Source: Bacteroidales bacterium
GTDB lineage: Bacteria; Bacteroidota; Bacteroidia; Bacteroidales; Lentimicrobiaceae
Assembly (NCBI GenBank): GCA_016788045.1
Contig: JAEUTG010000029.1
Location: 124,001-188,000, forward strand
DNA: 64,000 nucleotides
Reading direction: 5' to 3'
Below are positions 54,124-62,243 of this stretch, in pieces (the first letter of the stretch is position 1; the number at the start of each line of letters is the position of its first letter). The notes beneath the pieces are model-generated. The model was not told the origin of the DNA, did no database searches, and saw only the letters and a list, made by a program, of their open reading frames with translations. The position numbers and the translations under genes were made by a program.

Positions 54124-55530
54124 TTACTGCCCGGAACCTTTGGCAACGGCCTGGAAGGTCTTCAGAATAAGTAGAATATCCATCTTGAATGACCATGAAT
54201 CGATATACTGCAGATCGAGTTTCATCCATTCATCAAAGGTGATCTTGTTTCTGTTGGGCGAGATCTGCCAGATGCAGGTGATTCCGGGGCGCATCGACAA
54301 TCTGCGGAGCTGCCAGCGTTCATACTGGGCTACTTCAGAAGGTAGGGGAGGACGGGGGCCGACCAGCGACATATCACCTTTCAGTACATTGAAAAACTGA
54401 GGGATTTCGTCCAAACCGCTCTTTCTCAGGAATTTTCCGATGGTGGTGATCCTCGGGTCCTTTTTGATTTTAAACACAGGTCCATCCATTTCATTCTGGG
54501 CTTCGAGCAGCGAGCGCAGCTTTTCGGCATCCTGAACCATCGTCCTGAACTTATAGATGTTAAACTCCCTGCCCCTGAGCCCGACCCGCTTCTGACTGAA
54601 GATTACCGGGCCCTTGGAAGTAATTTTTATCAGCGCGGCAATCAATAGCAGAAAAGGTGACCAGATCAGCAGAATGAAAAACGAAGCAACAATGTCAACC
54701 ACAAACTTCCATTGGTGCGCAACCTTGTTGGCCGGGGTGTTGATGAACGTAAGAAACGGTACATCATCGTAATAACTCAGGTGTGTTTTGGTGGCCGACA
54801 TGTGGAAAAAAGCAGATTGTAGTCTGAAGGTAACCCCGATCTCTTCACAGGCATACACCAGTTTCCTGATTTCCTCCTGATTGATGTCGTTTTTACAATA
54901 GAAAACCTCATCAACCACATGCGATTTGATCAGGTATGGCAGACTCTTTACCTGATCAATAACTTTTACCCGGCTACCGAACACCTCGTTGATCAGTTCA
55001 GCATCGGAGATGATGGCTACAATCCGGAATCCCCACTCATTATGCAGAAACAGCCTTTCAATGAAATCAACACAGTTCTGGTCGGCAATCAGAATGATGT
55101 TACGGGTATTCATCCCTTTGTTGAGGAGATTCTTGTGATAGTTGTAGGAGAGTATGATAATGGTGGTCAGCAGCAGAAAGTCGATGGCTGCGTAAAAATA
55201 CAAAACCCTGAAATCTATCTCGTTAAGTTGCAACAGTATAACCAGCAAAGCAACCGTTCCTGTACCGGCCAGCACAAAAAGCAGGCTTTCTGAGATGATG
55301 ATAACCGTATCCTTGGCACGGTAAAATTTGGTGAGGTTCGTTTTCTTAATGCCAATATACCAGATGGGTATAAGCAGCAAAACCGTGGTAAGATACTGGC
55401 TGTTGTAAACAAGGCCACCACTTGTCTGCCAGCTGAGCAGCATAAACGCACCAAGAAATGCCAATAAAGAAACAGCGGTAATAATGATTCCGAAAATTCT
55501 GCTTCCTAAATCTTCTTGTTCGCGTATCAT
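54124..55530 (-). CDS. Priming polyprenyl-phosphate glycosylphosphotransferase (WbaP/WcaJ type)
   Basis: The 468-residue enzyme transfers a sugar-1-phosphate to undecaprenyl phosphate and so starts each repeat unit. The N-terminal third has four or five membrane helices, followed by a Rossmann-like CoA_binding_3 domain (about 150-260). The catalytic C-terminal domain has a membrane re-entrant helix (FVVDIVASFFILLIWSPFLL) and the motifs VFSQKRVGLRGREFNIYKFRTM, RITTIGKFLRKSGLDEIPQF and SLVGPRPPLPSEV. Which sugar is used cannot be told. A TAACTTTC sequence (55590-55583) with TTTG 21 bp upstream is a possible promoter. Confidence 0.93.
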   Translation of the reverse strand: MIREQEDLGSRIFGIIITAVSLLAFLGAFMLLSWQTSGGLVYNSQYLTTVLLLIPIWYIGIKKTNLTKFYRAKDTVIIISESLLFVLAGTGTVALLVILLQLNEIDFRVLYFYAAIDFLLLTTIIILSYNYHKNLLNKGMNTRNIILIADQNCVDFIERLFLHNEWGFRIVAIISDAELINEVFGSRVKVIDQVKSLPYLIKSHVVDEVFYCKNDINQEEIRKLVYACEEIGVTFRLQSAFFHMSATKTHLSYYDDVPFLTFINTPANKVAHQWKFVVDIVASFFILLIWSPFLLLIAALIKITSKGPVIFSQKRVGLRGREFNIYKFRTMVQDAEKLRSLLEAQNEMDGPVFKIKKDPRITTIGKFLRKSGLDEIPQFFNVLKGDMSLVGPRPPLPSEVAQYERWQLRRLSMRPGITCIWQISPNRNKITFDEWMKLDLQYIDSWSFKMDILLILKTFQAVAKGSGQ

Positions 55531-56011
55531 CTGACTCAGTAGGGATGCTTTCAGGCCCGGGCCTTCGGTTTATTCAGTGTTGGAAAGTTAGACTGTAACA
55601 ATTTTAATCACCAAATGTTTGCAATTGTAATTCCGGTCGCAATAACATGCTAAAGTAAGCATTTTTTTCCGAACAGATCCAGGCTTTAAATGCCGGGACT
55701 AAATTTCAACGAAGGATATTCGTAGAACGCATTTCTAATGTCATTCAGCCTTTATTCCCTGATGCCGTTTGATTACCATTGTGTTTCGAAGAAAGTATGA
55801 ACTATTTCATCCCTTCTCCGATGACATTCTTATATTTTTAACCGGACAAAATTGGTTCATTGTTACCGGTGCGGTCAAAAATAATGCTTCTGTTGAAACA
55901 GGGACAATGAAAAAGGATGATTTTACTGTGCAATGAGGGATTTGGACTAAGACTGAATAAGATTAACCTGTTGTGCGGTTGAATTGCTATTATGCTAACA
56001 ATGAGTCATAT
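55531..56011. other. Intergenic region within the polysaccharide locus
   Basis: About 480 bp upstream of the priming transferase gene. It probably contains its promoter (TTTG at 55615-55612, TAACTTTC at 55590-55583 on the minus strand). No open frame of note is seen. Confidence 0.4.
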
Positions 56012-56127
56012 TGAGCCTGTCTGCCTGTTGGCACAAGCAAACAGGCAGGCGGAGTCGATGTCATGTTGAGCGTAGTCGAAACATGGCTTCGACTACGCCT
56101 GCCTGAATGCACAGGCAGACAGGCTCA
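56012..56127. repeat. Nested palindromic repeat element
   Basis: The outer arms 56012-56028 and 56111-56127 (acaggcagacaggctca) are perfect 17-bp complements. Inside are CAGGCAGGCG (56042-56051) and CGCCTGCCTG (56096-56105), and innermost CGTAGTCGAA (56071-56080) and TTCGACTACG (56088-56097). All three stems are co-axial, so the element can fold into one long hairpin. The motif 'TGTTGAGCGTAGTCGAA' resembles repeats scattered through Bacteroidota genomes. It sits between PssE and the priming transferase. Confidence 0.85.
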
Positions 56128-56259
56128 GCCTGACATTCAAACGGTTAAGTTCTCAACTGCACAACACATAAGATTATTCCCCGGAAACCCTTTGCTGGCG
56201 GTTAGTTTTATGACAAATGGAGGTCAGGATGATCAGACAGGAAGTTGCAGCGAGTACGA

Positions 56260-56736
56260 TTACCTCATGATATAATCTTTCAGAAAGCTGAGCAGGCTAT
56301 CTGAGGCACTATTCCCGATGGGTGCCGAAGCTTTGAGGGTATGGGCTGAATCGAGGGCTGTAAAAAGTTCTTCTTCAGTGTAGATGTCATGCACATAACC
56401 CAGTTTCCCAAGGCTTTTGGCAGTTGAATACTGATGATCGTTGCGGGTTTCATGATACCGGGCCAAACGGGGCATCACGATGATGGGTTTGGAATGCTGC
56501 AGGGCCTGAATGATGGTTCCCATCCCGGCATGACCGACAATCAGGGTGGCTGCTTCAAATTTCCTGTTGAAATCGGGGGGCGAAATAAAATCGGTGTATT
56601 CAAAATTCACCGGCTTGTAATCAGCATAGGAAATCTGACCAAAAATTTCCTTGTCCGGGTTCAGCCCGGCCCATTTGTCTATAGCCTTTATCAGTCTGTC
56701 GAAGGGCTCCTGGGTTCCGACTACAACAAATATCAT
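56260..56736 (-). CDS. PssE/Alg13-like glycosyltransferase catalytic subunit
   Basis: The protein has 158 residues, equivalent to the UDP-sugar-binding half of a GT28-type transferase (MIFVVVGTQEPFDRLI at the start, LIVGHAGMGTIIQALQHSKPIIVMPRL at the donor site). On its own it lacks an acceptor-binding half, which is supplied by the upstream PssD-like protein. The two together form a split enzyme, as with eukaryotic Alg13/Alg14 and bacterial PssE/PssD. Its start overlaps the stop of the PssD gene by 4 bp. The donor sugar is unknown. Confidence 0.9.
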   Translation of the reverse strand: MIFVVVGTQEPFDRLIKAIDKWAGLNPDKEIFGQISYADYKPVNFEYTDFISPPDFNRKFEAATLIVGHAGMGTIIQALQHSKPIIVMPRLARYHETRNDHQYSTAKSLGKLGYVHDIYTEEELFTALDSAHTLKASAPIGNSASDSLLSFLKDYIMR

Positions 56737-57194
56737 GACAGTACAGTTCCTTTAAAATGTGTTTTAGTTCCGTTCGACAGGTGCTCCCACTGGGTAAGGT
56801 GGAGACTGGCAAACGGACGGGCAATGCGGCCGCTCATCGATATCCGGTCAACATTGGCAATGCTGTCGATCCAGATGGTGCGCCTTCCGGTTAACCGGCC
56901 CCAGATCACGGCCATCAACCCGGGTGCTGCCCCTGTGGAGATTACCACATCCGGCTTCTCCCTGCGCATGATGCTTCTCACCTCAAAAGCCATTCTCACC
57001 AGCTTGAGCTTCTCCCACCGGGTTGCATCCGTCACGGTATAAAATGCCGAACCCTTTACCTGCCCCTGGTACCCCGGATGTGTTGAGATGAAAACAACCT
57101 CTGCATCCGCAAAAGCCGGTGTAAGGCGCATAAGTTGAATCCAATGCCCGCCGCTGGAAGCTATGGCAAGTATTTTCGGTTTCCGTGCTGACAT
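56733..57194 (-). CDS. PssD/Alg14-like glycosyltransferase membrane subunit
   Basis: The protein has 153 residues. The N-terminal KILAIASSGGHWIQLMRL is the GGH motif of the Alg14/PssD family. VVISTGAAPGLMAVIWGRLTGRRTIWIDSIANV follows, the second conserved block. Family members anchor the transferase at the membrane and bind the lipid-linked acceptor, while PssE supplies catalysis. This PssD-then-PssE arrangement with a 4-bp overlap is standard, so the pair is not a frameshifted single gene. It follows the CapA-like gene by 5 bp. Confidence 0.9.
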   Translation of the reverse strand: MSARKPKILAIASSGGHWIQLMRLTPAFADAEVVFISTHPGYQGQVKGSAFYTVTDATRWEKLKLVRMAFEVRSIMRREKPDVVISTGAAPGLMAVIWGRLTGRRTIWIDSIANVDRISMSGRIARPFASLHLTQWEHLSNGTKTHFKGTVLS

Positions 57195-57199
57195 AGTTG

Positions 57200-58204
57200 C
57201 TATTTCGCCTTACGAAAGAATCGTGAAAAGAAAGTGCGGATAACAGGACCATTCAGATCGTAAAAGTGAAACAACAACTCCAGTTTCATTTTTATGCGCA
57301 TGATCGTTGGCTTACGGCGGCTGTAATTGCTTTTACAATAACCAGCCAGGCCTTTGCTGCTGACCGGTTCCGTGCCGGTTACCCTGAATCCTTTCTGTTG
57401 CGAAAATAATAAATTTGGATTAGTATCCGGTAAATTAAAAACGGAAATCAATCCTTTTTGTGTGAGCCGCGAAAAATTCTGATCAAACAGAAAGTTGCCA
57501 TGGCTGAAAATTACTCCCGTGTTACCTATCCTCTCAAAAGGCTGTATCACATGCGGATGGTGCCCAAGCACCAGGTCAAACCCTGACTCAGCGAGTTTCT
57601 CAGCCAGTTTATGCTGTCGCTCATTGCTAAGGGTGTAATATTCTTCGCCCCAGTGAATGCTGATGATCCGGAATTCATTCTCAGCTTTCACCCCGGTATT
57701 CAGATCGCTGATCAGGCGGTCGTAACTGCTCTTGAAATAGGCCCCGCACTCATGGCGGTCCTCCACCAGACTGACTCCCCAGATATTTATCAGCATACCG
57801 TTTAAACTCAGTGTACAGGGGGAGTTGTCAACACCCGTTATGCGGATGCCTTTCTGCCTGATCAGCTGTTTTGCTGTTTCAGCAACCGCAGTGCCATGCT
57901 GCCCGAAATGATTGTTGGCCACATTGGCCACCACATTCCTGTTCAGCTGACCAATCAGCTGCAGCGAATTCTCAGGGGCTATGTATACTCCGTTCTGAAT
58001 GTTGCGGCGGCTGATGTAATCCTCCGGGGCTATTGCCGATTCGAGGTTCAGGATTAACAGATCTGCCTCATTCAGCAGTTGCTTTACCCCATCGTCCACC
58101 AGATCAGGGTAGCGGTGATTGTATTTGCGGATCATTCCGCGGTTAAAGTGATGAACATTCTCACCCGGCATTACATCGCCGATGGATATCAGTTTAACTG
58201 ACAT
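57200..58204 (-). CDS. CapA-family (PgsA-like) metallophosphoesterase-fold protein
   Basis: The protein has 334 residues. It has the CapA blocks ISIGDVMPGENV, ADLLILNLESAIAP, VVANVANNHFGQHG, IISIHWGEEYYTLS and DLVLGHHPHVIQPFE, which carry the metal-binding Asp, Asn and His residues of the calcineurin-like fold. Known relatives take part in poly-gamma-glutamate and capsule synthesis. No signal peptide or membrane helix is obvious, unlike many CapA proteins, which suggests a cytoplasmic form. Its start overlaps the end of the CapK-like gene by 11 bp. Confidence 0.88.
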   Translation of the reverse strand: MSVKLISIGDVMPGENVHHFNRGMIRKYNHRYPDLVDDGVKQLLNEADLLILNLESAIAPEDYISRRNIQNGVYIAPENSLQLIGQLNRNVVANVANNHFGQHGTAVAETAKQLIRQKGIRITGVDNSPCTLSLNGMLINIWGVSLVEDRHECGAYFKSSYDRLISDLNTGVKAENEFRIISIHWGEEYYTLSNERQHKLAEKLAESGFDLVLGHHPHVIQPFERIGNTGVIFSHGNFLFDQNFSRLTQKGLISVFNLPDTNPNLLFSQQKGFRVTGTEPVSSKGLAGYCKSNYSRRKPTIMRIKMKLELLFHFYDLNGPVIRTFFSRFFRKAK

Positions 58205-59486
58205 GGCTTTCGATCAGTTTGAACTTATTGTTGGTTGGATTCCGGGTTTCCATTCTGCTCACGCTCACGGTGAGCTGGGGCAATTCCTGCCTGATGGCCT
58301 CAACTACCTGTTGAGAAACATCCATGAAAACATCATCGTGACGGGTATGGACGAAGACCTCAACAGAATAATCAGGGTGCTGAAGGATCCGGTAACCGTC
58401 AACTTCCTGAAACCGGAAGAATACCTGATTGAAGAATGACCCGTGCACCGACTTGCCGTCCCTGGTCCGGATCAGGTCACGTGCCCTCCCTTTCAGGTCG
58501 GTAATCCGCGGCCAGCTCAGTCCACAACTGCATGGCGCATTGGTTGTTGAGCCAATGTCGCCCACCCTGTACCTGACAAAAGGGAAGTTATAGCTGCTCA
58601 GGTTGGTCAACACAAGTTCTGACAGACCGTCATCGTTGATCATGGTCTCAACATAACAATTCAGGGAGTTGTAGTGGAATCCGTTCTTTTCCGGGCACTC
58701 ACATCCGAGAATTCCCCCGTCGTTGGCTCCGTAAATATCAAATACCGGCCTGCCGAATGCTTTCTCAATCCGTTCGCGCACCTTTGGAAGCAACTGTTCA
58801 GAGGTGGTAAAAATGGCTCTCAGCTTTTTGAATTGAGCGGGAAGTCCGGGCATGGTATTCAGCAGGTTTTCGATCGAACTGGGATACCCGTATATAAGCA
58901 CAGCGCCGCTGAGCCTGCGCCGGTTAATTTTTAATTCTTCAGAAATGACATCTCCCGTGATAAAGTAATTATTCTGCAGTTTATGATAAAAACCCTCGCT
59001 GAGCTGCCTGTTTACGGTACGCAGTGAATTTCCGGCAATGGTGACAAAGGGGTCGCCCGGTTCATAACCGCTGCAGCGGTTCCAGAAGAGGTAATTGTGC
59101 GCCCACATCCACGAAAGATGCTCCTTGTCAACATAATAATAAAATGGCTCACCGGTGCTGCCTCCCGTCTTCTTTTTCTGGTATCCGCGGTTCTCAATGG
59201 GGGTAAAAATCTCCCGGAAATGCTGATTGATGAAGTGTTTGTCGGCAAAGGGCAAGCGCGATAGCACCTCAGTCGGTGAATGATTGATCTCCTGATCACT
59301 CACTGATTGAAGAAGTCTGCTGTAATACTGGTTAGCGCTTTTGATCGTCCCAAGAAAACGGATCATATGGTCGTTCCTCAGTTTCTCATGGGCCTTGTCA
59401 TCGCTTGCAAGTTTTTTCAGCTGCCGGTATTTGCCCAGGATGTCAGTACCACGGTACAGGTCAATGATTCTGATCCCCAGCTTCAT
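58194..59486 (-). CDS. CapK-like adenylate-forming enzyme (phenylacetate-CoA ligase family)
   Basis: The protein has 430 residues. The family's AMP-binding core is visible: KKKTGGSTGEPFYYY (phosphate loop), VFDIYGANDGGILGCECPEKNGFHYNS, LVLTNLSSYNFPFVRYRVGDIG and RITDLKGRARDLIRTRDGK. CapK-type enzymes in capsule loci probably activate a carboxylic acid as adenylate or thioester for decorating the polysaccharide; that is inferred, not shown here. The gene overlaps the glycosyltransferase upstream by 4 bp and the CapA gene downstream by 11 bp, so the three are tightly coupled. Confidence 0.88.
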   Translation of the reverse strand: MKLGIRIIDLYRGTDILGKYRQLKKLASDDKAHEKLRNDHMIRFLGTIKSANQYYSRLLQSVSDQEINHSPTEVLSRLPFADKHFINQHFREIFTPIENRGYQKKKTGGSTGEPFYYYVDKEHLSWMWAHNYLFWNRCSGYEPGDPFVTIAGNSLRTVNRQLSEGFYHKLQNNYFITGDVISEELKINRRRLSGAVLIYGYPSSIENLLNTMPGLPAQFKKLRAIFTTSEQLLPKVRERIEKAFGRPVFDIYGANDGGILGCECPEKNGFHYNSLNCYVETMINDDGLSELVLTNLSSYNFPFVRYRVGDIGSTTNAPCSCGLSWPRITDLKGRARDLIRTRDGKSVHGSFFNQVFFRFQEVDGYRILQHPDYSVEVFVHTRHDDVFMDVSQQVVEAIRQELPQLTVSVSRMETRNPTNNKFKLIESHVS

Positions 59487-60640
59487 AGTATGGTTTTTTC
59501 AATGATGTCAAACTTGCTTTGCCAGGTATGGGCCGAGGCAGCTTCAATCCGTTTTTTCACCAGTTCAGGGGTGTTTTCTTTCAGGGCGGCCTGGGCTTTT
59601 AACGGGTATTCCTCACTGCTGTCGGCAAAATAGACCAGATCTCCGAAGAGCTGTTCAACCACGGGAATGCGGCAACTGACAATGGGCTTGCCCATGGCCA
59701 GGTATTCCAGTGTTTTAACCGGATAGGAATTTTTGATCCAGTCGGCCATGATCCAGTTGAGGAGGCAAACATCAAAAGCTTTACCGTAGCCGGGCAGCTG
59801 GCTGAATTCAACCGGGCCCAGAAAATGGATGTTCTCCATGTTGTGCAGCATCCTGTAGTCGCCGAGTACCTTGCCGATGATGACCACCGAAAATCCGCTA
59901 CGGGCCAGCAGCTCAAAGGCTTTCTTATCGTTGGCATCAGAAAGTGTCCCGAAATATCCTGCAACAGGAAGCCCCTTCTCCTTTATCCGGGCCATTCGCG
60001 GATGAATCTCCATGTTGCCGGTGAAGTGACTGAAATCCACACCGTGGGTAAGCAGGGTCACAGGTCGTCCCGAGAGGGCTTCCAGCTTGGTTTTGATGTT
60101 CAGCGAGCTGGCAAAAAGATGATCCACCCGTGTGCTGAGTGTTACTTCATCGCTGCGCAGGCGCTTTAAAAGTTGCTGGTCGTTGGTCCTGAATTCGGAA
60201 ATAAGATCGGCGGCCTGGTAAACTTTCGACCTGAATTTATTGTTCAGCAAAGGATTCAGGGTAAAACTGCCTGAAATCCAGAGTATTGCTTTTTTGTACT
60301 GTATACCGAGCATCAGCGAAACCAGCCGCATCTGCACCTTCATCAGCCGCGCATTGATGCGGTTCCAGCGTTCATTGAAAACCGGTACATAAAACGGAAT
60401 AAAGACATAAAAACCCTTTTCTATACGTTTGAAAAGCTTCAGGTGGGTTTTCAGCTTGTTCAGGATCTTCTTGTTCCTCGATACTTTGTTCTCAGAGTTT
60501 ACGGAAGGTGGTTTAAAGGCTACAGGATTCACCCAGAGTACCCGATACCCGTTTTTCCTGAACTGAAAGATTATTTGTCGTGTGCTTGTCACCGATGGCC
60601 TGAACCAGTCTGTTCCGCTGCAAATAATCCATTTGTTCAT
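59483..60640 (-). CDS. Glycosyltransferase (GT-B fold)
   Basis: The protein is about 385 residues from ATG 60640 (MNKWIICSGTDWFRPSVTS). The frame runs on to 60769, but the extra residues look non-native. The N-terminal domain has QIIFQFRKNGYRVLWVNP. The C-terminal domain has PVAGYFGTLSDANDKKAFELLARSGFSVVIIGKV and LPGYGKAFDVCLLNWI, then SYPVKTLEYLAMGKPIVSC, the typical GT4/GT1 donor-binding block. It adds a sugar to the repeat unit, with donor and linkage unknown. It is coupled to the CapK-like gene by a 4-bp overlap. Confidence 0.88.
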   Translation of the reverse strand: MNKWIICSGTDWFRPSVTSTRQIIFQFRKNGYRVLWVNPVAFKPPSVNSENKVSRNKKILNKLKTHLKLFKRIEKGFYVFIPFYVPVFNERWNRINARLMKVQMRLVSLMLGIQYKKAILWISGSFTLNPLLNNKFRSKVYQAADLISEFRTNDQQLLKRLRSDEVTLSTRVDHLFASSLNIKTKLEALSGRPVTLLTHGVDFSHFTGNMEIHPRMARIKEKGLPVAGYFGTLSDANDKKAFELLARSGFSVVIIGKVLGDYRMLHNMENIHFLGPVEFSQLPGYGKAFDVCLLNWIMADWIKNSYPVKTLEYLAMGKPIVSCRIPVVEQLFGDLVYFADSSEEYPLKAQAALKENTPELVKKRIEAASAHTWQSKFDIIEKTIL

Positions 60641-60938
60641 AGAATCAGGTTTCGTTACCGGGGTCTGCCGGTTGTTCAGGCAGGCTTGTGTTGCCGGGAA
60701 TTTGTTAAGATCAGGTGAATAAACCTCAGCAAATACCGGATTGTTTACAAAGATAATCGGAATTTGCATTTCTTGCAGTAAAGGTCCATTTATGGGCTCA
60801 CTTCACATCGGAAGGATATCTCTTGTTGTGGAGTTTAGATCCATGGCAATCAGTTGCCTAAGCAGACAATTGAACGGGAAAGAAAGTTGAATTTAACAGT
60901 TTCTTAACGCAGGGTCTGCCTCTGAAAACAGGAGGTAT
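60641..60938. other. Spacer between the glycosyltransferase and deacetylase genes
   Basis: About 300 bp. It includes the unlikely N-terminal extension of the glycosyltransferase frame (60641-60769). No clear promoter, hairpin or RNA gene is seen. Confidence 0.4.
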
Positions 60939-61733
60939 TTACTGGTTCTCCTCCAGGATACTTTTAAAGGTCTTTACCGGATACCCCTGCGATTGAACCC
61001 AGGTAAGCAGTTCTTCAATCATGGGTAGCTGGTTCTGATGGAACCTGTGGTGGAACAGCACACCGATCAGGTTGGTGTACCTGGATGCCTCTTTTATCTG
61101 GCCGATAATTTCATTCAAGGTGAAGTGCTCTGCTGTATCATAACCTGTATACCTTCGGATCAGGTTGGCCGAAACGGATATTTCCTTAAAACTGTATCCT
61201 TTTCTGAATTTCGGGTGATAGTTAATTTTTTTTCCAAGGATTATATCTTTTCCCAGTATTTGCCCTACTTGATTTTTTATTCGACTTGTAACTGAAAACT
61301 GTATTTTGGATGAGATAGCTCTATAGCCTAAATAATCTAGAGCCTGCAAAGTTGCTTGGTTGTATGTACCATATGGAAATGTGAACACTTGTGTCCAGGA
61401 TTTACCAAAGTAGTTATCCAAAATTATCTTACCTTCAATAATATCCTTGATCTGGCTCCGGAAGTCACGGCTGCCTCCGAACTCCATTTTGATTGTTGGA
61501 TTATCTTTATTATGGTTAAAACCATGTTGTATAACTTCAATTAGGTCAGGTTGATTGACTTTAATTTCAATTAACCACTCTGCAACTTTTTCAGAAAGAT
61601 TCCCGGGTTCTACGGCATGACAAACCGGGAATCCGAACTTAATAAACGTTTCAGTAAAGCCAATGAGTGAGTTGTCGAGAATATCCCTGACATCATCATT
61701 TCTGAAAAAAATCGTTGGTTTAGAAGTAGTCAT
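60939..61733 (-). CDS. Polysaccharide deacetylase-family protein
   Basis: The protein has 264 residues of NodB-type fold. FFRNDDVRDI holds the Asp-Asp metal/catalytic pair, and EVIQHGFNHN gives the His-x-x-x-His-like metal pair. TFPYGTYNQATLQALDYLGYRA matches the third family block, and LIGVLFHHRFHQNQ gives the late histidine. Relatives remove N- or O-acetyl groups from glycans. No export signal is visible, so it may act on cytoplasmic or lipid-linked intermediates. Base composition changes inside the gene: about 61200-61440 and 61500-61560 are strongly A+T-rich while 60940-61200 is about 45-50% G+C, hinting at a mosaic. Confidence 0.8.
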   Translation of the reverse strand: MTTSKPTIFFRNDDVRDILDNSLIGFTETFIKFGFPVCHAVEPGNLSEKVAEWLIEIKVNQPDLIEVIQHGFNHNKDNPTIKMEFGGSRDFRSQIKDIIEGKIILDNYFGKSWTQVFTFPYGTYNQATLQALDYLGYRAISSKIQFSVTSRIKNQVGQILGKDIILGKKINYHPKFRKGYSFKEISVSANLIRRYTGYDTAEHFTLNEIIGQIKEASRYTNLIGVLFHHRFHQNQLPMIEELLTWVQSQGYPVKTFKSILEENQ

Positions 61734-62243
61734 GATTGGTAATTATTCCTTTCATGTTTTATTTAAAGGTTAAACACTAACGAACAATTCTTATTCAATT
61801 ACTGGAAATTTGAAAACTCCATTTTAAGCCAGAAACAGTTATTGTGTCGTATCATTCCTGATATAAAGCTTAATGATTGGTATGCGCTTTTATTTGAAAG
61901 CTATCATCTCAGGTGCTGATACAGACTGCTAATATAGAAATTATTGATGTTGTTAACTACAGTAGTGTCCAACAGAATGATATTTATTGATATTTTTGCA
62001 TTTAATGCATTGTAGGATGATGTGGCTCAAGTTCACTATTATGGCATGATTAAACAATGCTGCTTTTTTTGCTTTATGATCATGAATTGCCATGCATTTT
62101 TTACTTTCGGATTCCTGTGGTAGTTATACTTGAAACTCCATTGGGTAAGCTGAAAATTTCTAGATTCGGAATGTTATTGATCTAACACTGTTCACTCATC
62201 CTGATTTGACAGATTGTTTTGGTAACTTAATCTTTAAGATATA
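61734..62243. other. A+T-rich intergenic region between divergent genes
   Basis: About 510 bp between the deacetylase and MBOAT genes, visibly A+T-rich. It must contain promoters for both, but I find no clean TAnnTTTG match. It may be the junction of two transferred blocks. Confidence 0.4.

Noticed and set aside
56260..57194. PssE and PssD as one glycosyltransferase broken by a frameshift
   Set aside because: A split enzyme with a 4-bp overlap is the normal state of this family, and both parts have complete motifs.
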